A stretch of DNA of 64,000 bases from Takakia lepidozioides. Lineage: Eukaryota; Streptophyta; Takakiopsida; Takakiales; Takakiaceae. The notes beneath the pieces are model-generated. The model was given only the letters and a program-made list of their open reading frames with translations. It did not search any database and had not been told where the DNA came from. Shown here piece by piece: positions 55,263 to 64,000 of this stretch (position 1 is the first letter of the stretch; each line of letters starts with the position of its first letter). Where the stretch lies: positions 2,232,001 to 2,296,000 of the forward strand of contig CM060731.1 of assembly GCA_030704615.1 (NCBI GenBank), given 5' to 3'. The position numbers were made by a program, and so were the translations under genes.

Positions 55263-56670
55263 GGGGTGTAAGTAAAAAGATGGGACCTACCCAGACATCA
55301 ACTTGATCAACCGTTCATCCCTTTGGAGTTCATATGTGGTCTCGTTCCTGCACTTCAATATCATGGCATTCCATTTGTTGAAGAACGTTCAATGAGTGCC
55401 ACTTAGTTAGTCTTGACCTGAAGAGATCAAGTTATCATCTACTGATGTTTTGGTCAGGACTAATATATTTCTCAATACATGACAGGCAAGGGAGTTATCT
55501 CTGGAAAGCTTCAGCTCTACTAATTGTATGAGGTAAGTAAACTACTTGTAATCTTACTTGCTTCTTGGATCATACTTTCCTCCACTAGGCATTGGTATAA
55601 TATATAATCTACTGGTCTTAATATCAGTAACGCGTTAGTCCATCAATCAGGGATCAAATCGGATTACTCTATGTGATCTCTATGCCTCTATAGTAAATCA
55701 GTTGATATAATACTAGTCTAGCTAATTGTTAAATCCATTTATCTATGTTGGAAACCACTTGCATATGATCTGATGGTGTTACATATTCTAAGTACAAACA
55801 GCCCGCATCCTTAGTGTTAGAGAAGAAATAGATCCTAATTCTATGATCATTCTAGTACATGGTGAAGGAAATAAGTAACAAAACTTTCTCCCGTGATCAT
55901 GAGACTCAAATGCATAAATCAAAATTAGCACTATATATTTCAGCCAGAGAGGCCTGATACACCAGCCTACTCGCTGGTTATGAAAACAACAAGGCACACT
56001 ACATGCTTATACTTTCCTCCGTTCTCAATCCACTCCAAGTATCATATGTAAAACTGGTGCTATCTTCTTCCTAGAGCTCTCATTTATACGTGCTCACTCT
56101 CCTTCTTCACCACACAATTTCACTGACTGCCCACATGGGCTCATAATATACTACAAACAGAGAATTTAAATCAGATTCTTCATCGTGGAATGTCACGACA
56201 AGGCCGGGTATTATCCCCCTTTGCCTTATCCCCACCTAAACATTCGCCATTTTTAGGATTCAAATAGTCAACATGCCAATTAAATTCCTTTGTCAAATTT
56301 TCATCCATGATTTCATTTTTCATCCCTTACTTCCATCCGTTGACAAACAGATGAATGTATTTCAAGATTTTGTTTTCATCCTTTTCTCCATCCGTTGCAG
56401 TGATGTATGAATTTTCACTTGTTTCTCCATCTGTTCTCTAATTTCATCCATCACTGACAATTGGAATGAAAAACACTGATCATCCTGCATCCATCCCTTT
56501 ACCCTAAATTCTTGTTGCATCATCTTTATACATAGCCAATTTCGCTTTCCAGGTCCATGCCATCGTTCATTGCTTGTTGCTTTGCTCCCGCCATTGTTTT
56601 CTATCACCTGCTTTCGCCCTACAGCTGTAAGTACTCCCAAATTGGATTGGCAAGTCCTCGGCCAAACGCG
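55263..56670. other. No gene; possible LTR flank of element D
   Basis: AT-rich sequence with no supported ORF. Between 56280 and 56480 it is rich in TTCATCC and CATCCATC words, related to those at 3596-3730 and 62560-62615. Because integrase of element D runs on the minus strand from 57656 to 56671, the 3' end and LTR of D should lie here, but I cannot define them. Confidence 0.4.
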
Positions 56671-57656
56671 TCAGCTACTTGGCATTAATTGATTTGAGGT
56701 CTCTTCGTGATCTGTTCCAACTTTTTCCTGCTCCATCCACCAGCTTGCAGATTCGGTCTCCTTCTCCCATATTCGCTTCATCGTGATGCTTGTCGACATA
56801 CCCCACAAAGTGTAAGGGCCTTCCCATGAGGATTCCAGGTTTCGCTTCTTACCAGGTTTGATCATCATCACAAGTGTCCCCTCAGCCAGCTCAGGTAATG
56901 ACTTCCCTCTTGATTTATGTTGAGCATAAGCCTTCCTTTGTGCCCTTTGCGCAACTTGTACGTTGGCTCTCAATTTTGCCTCTAGCTCGCGAATGATTCG
57001 CACCTTCTCTGCGATCATGTTCTGCATAGCTCCAATGTCATCACTTAGTTCAACTAGCTCAGTAATGCAAGGTAATTCGTTGTCTATAATCGCATTTCCC
57101 CCTGCCAGTAAGTACTTTGAAAGGTGACAAGTTCGTGGAGGCTTGAATCCCTATTCTATATCCGAATGTTGCCTTGTATATGTCCCTGTCCCATTCTTTG
57201 CTTCCTTCCTTTCCCATGGTGACCATGCATTCCTTCATTGATCGTATTAACCGCTCCACCATCCCGTTGCACTGGGGCCAATAAGGTGCAGAATGCTCAT
57301 GTTTAATCCCAAAGCGTTGACAGACCAGAGCAAAATCCTTCGTCCATTCTGCTCCATGATCTATAAGTACGGTGTTTGGCACTCCATAGCGGTAAATGAC
57401 TTCCTCCTCCAAGAACCTTGCGGTGAGCAATGAAGTGTATTTGTTGACAGGGCAAACTTCTACCCACTTAGAGAAGTGGTCCACAGCGATTAGGGCGTAT
57501 TTATTTCCAGCTGTGGACAGAGGTAATGGACCGGCAGTATCCAAAGCTACTCTGTAGAAGATGTCTCTTACAGGAATACTTCTCATCTGCTTCACTCCAG
57601 ATCGTAGAGGTCTAGCTGTCTTTGCCAACTGACACTTGAGGCATGATTGAGAGATG
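56671..57656 (-). pseudogene. Integrase of gypsy element D
   Basis: On the minus strand, SQSCLKCQLAKTARPLRSG begins at 57656 right after the non-LTR element B2. Core residues follow: VALDTAGPLP (first Asp), YALIAVDHFSKWVEVCPVN, TVLIDHGAEW (second Asp; the usual D-x-G is D-H-G), and SAPYWPQCNGMVERL with the Glu. A shift near 57060 leads to the C-terminal region (an AKLRANVQVAQRAQRKAY segment). The half of the zinc domain before CLKCQ is cut off by B2. Confidence 0.85.
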
Positions 57657-58200
57657 ACTCCGGCCGAGGCCAGCGTAACTAAGAGCCACTTCGCCTTACG
57701 GCTACTACCCCCTTTCAGGGGTGGGCCCTATAAAAGCTAATGGGTGCCCGGAGGGCACCCCTAACCAAGGGGCAAGCGGAGGAAACCTAGGGGGGCCCCC
57801 TGGGTACCCCATGGTGACAAGAGGCCTATGAGGTGTGGTTTTCAAGCTGCCCTTTGTTAGTGATAATAGCAGTGAGGGAGCGTAGCGCGTTCAGGTGGAT
57901 ATCTTTGAAGCATTTATGTATAGGGGTGATAGGAAGGTGAAAGTTATTGTGTAGGGTAGAGATATTGGCATTGTGAATGCCGCCTCGGGTGCCGGCCGTA
58001 ATGACCATGAGAGGACCTGGACCAGCCACAATGGCGAATGGCTAAAATGAGTGGGGCGTACTTCTGACGTTTTTCCAATGTGGATGGGCCGGGGTAGCAG
58101 TCGTTACAATATGTAAATTCAATAAAGTGTATGGTAAGGTTAGAGGACGGGGAACTTGGCGGTGGGGCGTCTATGGGTAGCCCGTGTACTAGAAGTATGT
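57657..58200 (-). other. 3' UTR of B2
   Basis: GC-rich sequence with GGTGCCC/GGGCACC inverted words at 57740-57765. The last 100 bases match the end of B1 (8326-8440) closely. There is no poly(A) tail; the element ends GGAGTC. Confidence 0.6.
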
Positions 58201-58672
58201 CTAGACAGAGTCTGGTTGGGCAAGTGCAGGGGGTAGACGGTCTGCATATACAGGGTAGGAGCTAGTGGGGTACAGTATGGTCGGGGGGCCTCCCCTGGTA
58301 GGTACCGGCATTGATGAGTGAAAACCAGCGTGTCTCAGGGCGGCGGAGGAGTAGTTTGTGAATGTGCAAGACAGCTTGATTATGTCGGGTAATATGGAGG
58401 CCATGGATGACGGGGTTCGTACATTGACTGAGAAGGTGTGGCCACGTGTCGCGGGCCGAGTGAGTGCTAGCACAAAGTGGGCAGTTTGGAGAGGGGTAAA
58501 GGCGGGGCCAAAAGATGTGTTTGCGCTGGTGGCCCATGTATTGGGCGTATCGGAATTTGAGAGTCTGTCTGATTTGGGCATCGGTGGCGAGGCGAGTGTG
58601 CCAGAAGTGATTAGATAGCTCAGATTGTGTCCATTTCTGGACATGTAGTTTAGAATGACTATGGGATGTCAA
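58201..58672 (-). CDS. C-terminal Cys/His region of B2
   Basis: After RNase H: LSNHFWHTRLATDAQIRQTL, GHQRKHIFWP, CPLCASTHSARDTWPHLLSQ and then C. C-x2-C...H...C is the zinc-like motif often found at the end of plant non-LTR polyproteins. The frame ends near 58262; a second frame covers 58201-58644. Confidence 0.65.
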
Positions 58673-58828
58673 GGCTTGTTTGTCAACTTCTCGTGTAATG
58701 GTGGTTTTTAGGTTGCGAATGGGGCGGGGCTCCGTGGGGCTAGGGACTGGGTGTATGAACTAGAATGGGTGTGTATGGGCCACATGTATGGGATCCGAGG
58801 TGGAATCCACCTCGGGCCGTGTGGCTCC

Positions 58829-59407
58829 TTACTGGGCAAAGAAGTCAGCCATGTTGTTGCCTGCGATGCCTGTGTGGGAGCGAACTTTGAGAAAGTAGAT
58901 GGGTTGGTTTATGGAGATAGCGAGATGAACTATAGCAGCAATGAGGTTCCGGTCTGAGTAGTGGTGGTGAGAGGAAGGTCGGAAGAGGTGGTTCCAGATG
59001 AAGAAGAGTGAGGTCAGACTATCGGTGAAGATATAGTGAGGCGGGGAGAATGAGGAGAGCTGGGTGAGGGCATCATGTATTGCCATGAGCTCGGCACGGA
59101 GGATGGTGGCCGGGCCAGGAAGGCATAGGGAGATGCCTTGGTTGGTAGCGGCGTGGTAGATACCATAGCCCGCCCGGGGGACGGCTATTAGGGATCCGTC
59201 GGTGTAGTGGGAGTTGGCAGGTGGGTATCTGAGGGGAAGGTCCATCTGGGCTGTCGGGGGTTTGGTGCGGACAGTAATGGGGAGGGGGCGGGTGGGCGGG
59301 CGATCATACGAGACCATGTTTTGGAGTGGGCATTTTAGGGTAGAGGCGAGAGGCAGAGAGTAGGGAATGTGGTGGCCTTCATGCCATGTGTATCCATTAG
59401 GAGGCAT
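58829..59407 (-). CDS. RNase H domain of B2
   Basis: ATG at 59407, 192 residues. All four catalytic positions of RNase HI are seen: YTDGS (Asp), RAELMAIHDAL (Glu), YIFTDSLTSL (Asp), and KVRSHTGIAGNNMAD (His and Asp). The enzyme would remove RNA from the RNA-DNA hybrid. The frame is open, so this domain may be intact. B1 lacks it. Confidence 0.85.
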   Translation of the reverse strand: MPPNGYTWHEGHHIPYSLPLASTLKCPLQNMVSYDRPPTRPLPITVRTKPPTAQMDLPLRYPPANSHYTDGSLIAVPRAGYGIYHAATNQGISLCLPGPATILRAELMAIHDALTQLSSFSPPHYIFTDSLTSLFFIWNHLFRPSSHHHYSDRNLIAAIVHLAISINQPIYFLKVRSHTGIAGNNMADFFAQ

Positions 59408-59425
59408 TTGAGACGGGTTAGGAAG

Positions 59426-60130
59426 TCAGCGGGTATAAGGGAGCCTGTGTTGGAGTGGTGGACAAGGAGTATGAGGGTTAGGGTGGGTTCGCGGTGTTGG
59501 AGGTATTTTGGGAGGTGGGGTGCGATGGTATTGGAGCTGGTCTGGGTCAATTGCGGCTAAGGGCATGACCTCGGGAGGGAGCTGGAGAAGGGGGTGCAGG
59601 TTATTAGGGAGTTGTTGGTGTGTTAGTAGCAGAATGGTGGCCGCAGAGGGGGAGGATTGAGCCGCGTGGCGGGCCCATTTCAATGTGTCATGCGTGGAAG
59701 AGTCTGGGGGCGGGTGTGCATAACCGCGGCCGGCCCAAGTGTGTTGGGAGGCAGAGCCGATGGCTCCAAATATGCAGTCGCGGGGGTGCGAGCTGGAGTA
59801 TGATGAGAGGAGCATGGGGCATGTAAGTGGGCTCGAGTAGTAAGAGTGCGTGAGTTGGAAGGAATCTATAAGGAGTGCAAGAACGTCTGGGGGAGGGGTA
59901 GTATGAGACTGGGCTTGTGTGAGCTTGAGGGGGGAGCAAGGTTTTTTGGGAGGGGTATCAATCAGATAATGGTCTACGAGCCAGCAGACTTCTGTGGCAA
60001 AGTCTTGTCTATCTGGCGTGAGCTGGCTGGATGGTGGACTTGAAGTAGAATATCTGTGCCAGAGCCAAGCGAGTCGGTCGTTTGGGATGAGTCTCATATA
60101 GCGACCCTGGGGGGCATAGAGCTTGGACAA
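59426..60130 (-). CDS. Mid ORF of B2
   Basis: About 235 codons: GRYMRLIPNDRLAWLWHRYS, DFATEVCWLVDHYLIDTPPK, CIFGAIGSASQHTWAGRGYA. No named domain. It is conserved in B1 (9267-10125), so it is a real part of the element. It links the chromodomain to RNase H. Confidence 0.6.
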   Translation of the reverse strand: MSKLYAPQGRYMRLIPNDRLAWLWHRYSTSSPPSSQLTPDRQDFATEVCWLVDHYLIDTPPKKPCSPLKLTQAQSHTTPPPDVLALLIDSFQLTHSYYSSPLTCPMLLSSYSSSHPRDCIFGAIGSASQHTWAGRGYAHPPPDSSTHDTLKWARHAAQSSPSAATILLLTHQQLPNNLHPLLQLPPEVMPLAAIDPDQLQYHRTPPPKIPPTPRTHPNPHTPCPPLQHRLPYTR

Positions 60131-60133
60131 ACG

Positions 60134-60742
60134 TTAACCAAGACGTAAAATGGGGGAGATGTGTAGGATGTCTTTATCCGGGTTACATTCTGCGATGCAG
60201 ACGTGCACCTCAGGAGCGTCTAGGGGGTTGTGGATGAAGCGGGCATCTATTGTTTGGGGTTGGGAGATGTGTTGTAAGTGAGTATGGGCTAGGTAGTTGG
60301 TGTTAGTGGACTTATGGAATGCAGTGAGTAGGTCAAGGTTGTGGGTTGGGTCACAATCATCATGGGACCCGAATAAGTCATCCTCGGCTTGCCAGGTGTT
60401 ATCTTCGGATGAGTATCCGGCCCATTTACATAGGTAAAAAGTGTCTAGACATGTGGCGCCGTATTCATCGATAGTGGTTTGAGTTCTGGTTCCTAGAATA
60501 GCTTCAATGACGAAGGCTTTTGGGTTGTCCGGGTTAATATTGTGTGGGTTCAGGGATGGAAGTGGGGTGAGTGGGGAAATTGGGTCATTGGGGGACTGAG
60601 TGGGAGTATAGGGGGTGGTAGAGTCAGATGGGGTTAGTATAGTTGGGTCAGATCCGGTCATGTCAGGGGGGGTGGGACTGCTTGGTGATATGGAGTAGGG
60701 GCATGCGTTTAGAGGGCCAGGGGATGTTGTTTTGGCTGCCAT
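60134..60742 (-). CDS. Chromodomain ORF of B2
   Basis: ATG at 60742, about 203 residues. A Pro/Ser/Thr-rich N-terminus is followed by AFVIEAILGTRTQTTIDEYG, then TFYLCKWAGYSSEDNTWQAE and the DDLF segment. The pattern Y/F-L-x-K-W-x-G-Y-x-x-x-x-N-T-W is that of a chromodomain, with aromatic cage positions F/Y, W and W present. Chromodomains bind methylated histone tails and target some gypsy integrases to heterochromatin. Here it lies between RT and RNase H of a non-LTR element. B1 carries the same core. Confidence 0.7.
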   Translation of the reverse strand: MAAKTTSPGPLNACPYSISPSSPTPPDMTGSDPTILTPSDSTTPYTPTQSPNDPISPLTPLPSLNPHNINPDNPKAFVIEAILGTRTQTTIDEYGATCLDTFYLCKWAGYSSEDNTWQAEDDLFGSHDDCDPTHNLDLLTAFHKSTNTNYLAHTHLQHISQPQTIDARFIHNPLDAPEVHVCIAECNPDKDILHISPILRLG

Positions 60743-61572
60743 CTTACTAAGAATAGAGGGGGCCGGGTTTGATCTATATTGAGGGAGGAGGTCTAGGGTG
60801 TGGTGGGGGAAGAGCTTGCATGGAAAATCGCATTCAAGAGTACAGGAGGGAGTTTTATGACAAAAAAGGTTCCAAAGTAGGGCGAGATGACGGCCCGTTT
60901 TGATAGTAGATCTGGGGTATTTGAGGTTGAACTCTTTAGGCGTGAGTAACCTATACCCAGAGGCTGTAGTGAGTTGGGCGAGCGTTGTAATGTGTTTGGT
61001 TTTAAAGTAGGCTAATGTGGGTGCTTTTTGGCGAGGGTGGAGGGTATCGAATTCGGGGAGAGATGGGCTATTGAGCCAAGCTTGTTCAAGAGGGGAAATA
61101 GTGTTGGGGTAGCCCGGAAGGTCAGTTTGTATGCTGATGTTTAACTGGCGGAGAATGTATAGAGTTCTGGCAGTGGGGGAGTGGCGGCAAGATTGTGGGT
61201 GAAGGGTGGTAGTGAGTAAAGGCCATTATATTTGTCGGCAAGGAAGTGGAGGAGACCCCGGTATATAAGTCCCAGTCGACTAGGATCATTTAGTGCCTCT
61301 TGAAGTTGTGTGCCAAGGGTGCGGGCATAAGAGGAAATGAGGGGGGTGGTACCAATGCCATAGCTATCTGTCGGAAGTTGGGTAAGTGCATTGGGGGTGC
61401 TAGTGGGTAGCCCGTAGATACGCTTAGTTAGTTGGACAAAATGCTTATCAATTTAATCTAATGTCTAGAAGGGAGAAGGGCGCTGCGTGAAAGGAGTATT
61501 GAACCTATGGTTTAAGAACTGTTTGAATAAGGGAAAGTTTGGGGCGAATGGTCACAGGGGATTTGAGGAGTG

Positions 61573-62000
61573 CTAAGCTTCTGTCGGACAATTTAGAGAT
61601 CGTCTAGTGGCTTTTTGTATGTGCCATGTGAGTGATGGGACAAGTTGTATACCTAGATAGGTATAAGGTTCGTCAGGGCCCAGAAAGGGGAAGTTTTTAT
61701 TTTGGTAGTGGATATGTAGTTTGCAGTGGGAAGCCGTCGTAGACTTAGCGAGTTTGCTATGGTGGGTGGCTGCAGTGACGCATTTGTGGAGGCTAAGTTC
61801 CATTCCTGACCATTGGTTGAATCTGTATAGCTTATTGACTTGTCTATTTAGATGCTGAGGCTCATGGGCTAGAATAGCAAGGTCATCGGCATATGCGGCC
61901 GCGGAGATTTCGTTATCAGAGGTTTTGTAGCGGTAGCCGAGTTTGCCACGATCAATCCATCTTAGAAGGGAATCCAAATCTGAGCAGCACAACACATATA
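61573..62000 (-). pseudogene. Reverse transcriptase fragment of B2
   Basis: The minus frame reads LLRWIDRGKLGYRY, then AAAYADDLAILAHEPQHLN with the catalytic YADD, then WSGMELSLHKCVTAA and TYLGIQLVPSLTW. These are RT blocks 4-7 of non-LTR elements. Everything before LDSLLRW is missing. The same frame extends upstream to 62082 into unrelated sequence. Confidence 0.85.
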
Positions 62001-62405
62001 TGTAGAGGAATTCCCGATAAGTCTCCATAAACTTTGTCCGCGTAAACATTCCATACAGTCGCTTGAGATGGCTTGTAACCATGTTGATTGCCCTCTTCGG
62101 ATCAAAGGGCGAGATAGTCTACTTCACAGTCCTGTGGCTAGAGACATCATTGTTGAGCTCGATGACTACCGCAATGTGCACACATGATACTATTTCAATT
62201 TCCGGGTCTTGCTCTAGGACCTTTACTGGGATAGGCCAACTCGGGAACAGCAGTGGGTCATTGTTGTTAATGACAGCCCAACCATCCGGACTGTCAAAGT
62301 TTTCAGAATGATTTGCTGTGTCGGCGAGATGGTGCAGGAGTACTCCCATGCATTTTGCCCTGAAGGAATGATAGAATTACCTAGATGGAGATAAGGTGCT
62401 GCCAC
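62001..62405 (-). pseudogene. Unknown coding fragment upstream of B2
   Basis: The minus strand is open from 62349 to a stop at 62119, then continues in frame to about 62000: a DSPDGWAVINNNDPLLFPSW segment, IVSCVHIAVVIELNN, the stop, SHLKRLYGMFTRTKFMETYR. It has protein-like composition and a single in-frame stop. It could be the rest of gypsy element D or another gene. No domain is recognised. Confidence 0.35.
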
Positions 62406-64000
62406 GGATGATATTCCCTACTTTTTCATCCTGACACAAGTGAGCTGTCTATGGGTGATGTGATTATGACCTGGAATTGATCTTTACTACCCCTAATTAT
62501 GATTAATTACGGTGGAAACCCTAACCCCTACCCCAAAACCTATTTTTAACCTTGCTACGGATGAAATTCATCAGGGTATATGGATTCGTCCTACCGTTTT
62601 TCATCCATGGATGAAAAATCGGGGGACAACCCTATGTCGTCTCTCCCGCTTTCAGAAGCACGCGATGTGCTTCTGAGCTCGCGAGGATAATGTTATGGCG
62701 GGCGTTCTTCGGTGGCTGCCCCGTTTGTGGTGTCGTACCCATGCTGGACGAGCGCCTGGGGGGGCGCGAAGGCGGCGCCTTGTCTCTCTTGCAGTGGGAA
62801 ACACTGCTATGAAAGCAGTGGCATCTTCCCTCCTCTGGCTTTTTCTGTGCTTAGCAAGGATGCTTATGATGGGAAGTTCTCTCCCTCCTTTCTAGTGCCT
62901 TGCGTTTGTGCCTGCTTTGCTTCATCGCTTATGTGCTTTGTGGAGGCGGCTTGCTACGTGTGGTGATGGCGCATAACCCTCTTCCCAATCGCTTAAGGTG
63001 CCTTTGGAGTTTAGGGATTCTCATGTTCTTATCTCTTTCTCTTGCTTTTGAGTTTCTTACTTGACATCGATGACAAGTGTGAGGGTCTGTGATTCACCTG
63101 GGGTTCCACAATCCCTAACCTGTTGGTTTTTGTGGGGGCTTGTGATGGGACTAGGTGAGGATCCTCACCTACTTTGAAGTTTCTTGAGCATGCAGATTGG
63201 GATATGGGCTGAGGAGACCTATGGGTTTGTGCGCCTGTGAAGTGGCTGCTGCCTGCAACCCCGATTTCAACCCGACTGCCCCTGGTTTGACATGCTACAG
63301 CCTGCGTTCTGGCCTTTGTCGTTCTGCCGCCGATGCGCAGTTCAGCCTGACTGACCTGTTTCCTGAGGCTTGCATACAAACCATACCTTACCTTTTGATC
63401 TTTGACAGCAAGGCCTGTGGATTATTAAGCTAGGTTGTAAGTACTTCTTTTGGCCAAAAAGGATCTGGTTTTTGGTGGTATGTTTTTGGCGGTTTTGGGT
63501 GTCTATCAATGTGGTGGCCTTGAAGGTTATGGCGGCAGCCTGGTAGGGCACTGCCCTGCTCCTTTTCATGCCTGCTTATGATGTGTACTGGATCATAGTA
63601 AGGTGTTCTCTGCATGTCTTAGCATGGAACTCTTGAAGGATGAGGATGGCAAGCTGCAATGGGATCCTACCTATAGTTTTGGCTCTGTCATGACATCAGG
63701 CCTACGACCTACATCTGGTTTTTTATATACAAAAGAGGCTGGATCTCGGCTGTTCATGTTGCTTGTTTGTACAAGTCTTGAACCTGCAATTTGACAGGCT
63801 ACATTCACATTCCCTTGATACATTGTATGATCACATGTCTCGGGGTGAATACAAATGATATGGAATCTATTTCATCTTGCTCAAGTTGGACTGCTTGGTG
63901 GCGTACTGAGATTCTGACAAACTGCAGGCTGGTCCTTATGCCTTGGATGATGCATGACCTGCCATAAATAATGGCTGAAATGGTAGGCTGCTGGTATGTG
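62406..64000. other. No gene recognised at the right end
   Basis: From 62560 to 62620 there is a TTCATC/GATGAAA-rich stretch (for example TTTTTCATCCATGGATGAAAAA, a palindrome at about 62598-62619). Beyond this there are short open stretches on both strands (for example 62695-62895, 63603-63794). None has a start, domain or splice pattern I can support. Composition is more GC-balanced, so an exon of a host gene may be present but is not identified. Confidence 0.35.

Larger units (their letters stand above)
57657..62000 (-). mobile_element. Non-LTR retrotransposon copy B2, chromodomain-bearing
   Basis: Sense strand is minus. In order: RT palm with YADD (62000-61573), an RT-thumb-like region (61570-60750), chromodomain ORF (60742-60134), mid ORF (60130-59426), RNase H (59407-58829), Cys/His terminal region (58672-58201), and about 540 bp of 3' UTR ending GGAGTC at 57660. 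It is 5'-truncated inside RT. It sits in the integrase of gypsy element D at a CTCTCAA site, as B1 does in the ParB-like exon. Confidence 0.85.

Noticed and set aside
58358-58618. Plus-strand ORF of 86 codons
   Set aside because: Antisense of the Cys/His terminal region of B2, which is supported on the minus strand.
1-64000. tRNA, rRNA or other structured RNA genes
   Set aside because: I saw no cloverleaf with an intact anticodon and T-loop, and no rRNA-like stretch on either strand by eye.

Overview
The window is from a large, repeat-rich nuclear genome of the green-plant lineage, most likely a seed-free land plant (fern, lycophyte or bryophyte) or a close charophyte relative. The clues are spliced plant-type genes, broken copies of PPR genes of the DYW organellar RNA-editing class at three places, Ty3/gypsy elements with plant-type domains, and a chromodomain-bearing non-LTR element. 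I cannot name the species.

Layout. 1-1189: tail and 3' LTR of a gypsy element (element 1). 1190-4050: decayed sequence. 4054-8326 (minus): a spliced gene in pieces, with a ParB-like DGNHR exon and methyltransferase-like motifs (NPPY, later DFSLSAG). Its introns carry about ten copies of the palindrome TCGGCGCCGA. It is cut at its 5' side by a non-LTR element (B1, 8326-10353). 11811-15344 (minus): an intact two-exon NXPE/PC-esterase-like type II membrane protein. 16501-21644 (plus): a complete nine-exon ATAD3-type mitochondrial AAA ATPase; the reconstructed exons sum to 628 codons plus a stop. These two host genes are divergent and share about 1.16 kb of upstream sequence. 22359-22611: a foldback element. 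23264-24130: an orphan ORF.

24170-31953: a decayed gypsy internal region (element A) in which a PPR-DYW pseudogene in antisense replaces most of the reverse transcriptase. 33744-34019: another PPR fragment. 34020-35350: a second family of short palindromes. 35868-36125: a minisatellite. 36504-49422: a complete gypsy element (element 2) with 885 and 894 bp LTRs, an ACACT target duplication, and extra open reading frames downstream of integrase. 50535-52064: three F-box-like units in a row. 52127-52144: a stray primer binding site. 52554-54939: gag of another gypsy element (C). 55040-55262: a small fragment of the non-LTR element (B3). 56671-57656 (minus): a gypsy integrase (D). 57657 to about 62000 (minus): the best non-LTR copy (B2), nested in D, with reverse transcriptase, chromodomain, RNase H and a terminal Cys/His region. 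62400-64000: nothing recognised.

Only ATAD3 and the NXPE-like gene look like intact host genes. The most unusual items are the ParB plus methyltransferase-like gene with palindrome-seeded introns, the chromodomain between RT and RNase H in a non-LTR element, and the extra 3' coding region shared by two diverged gypsy elements.
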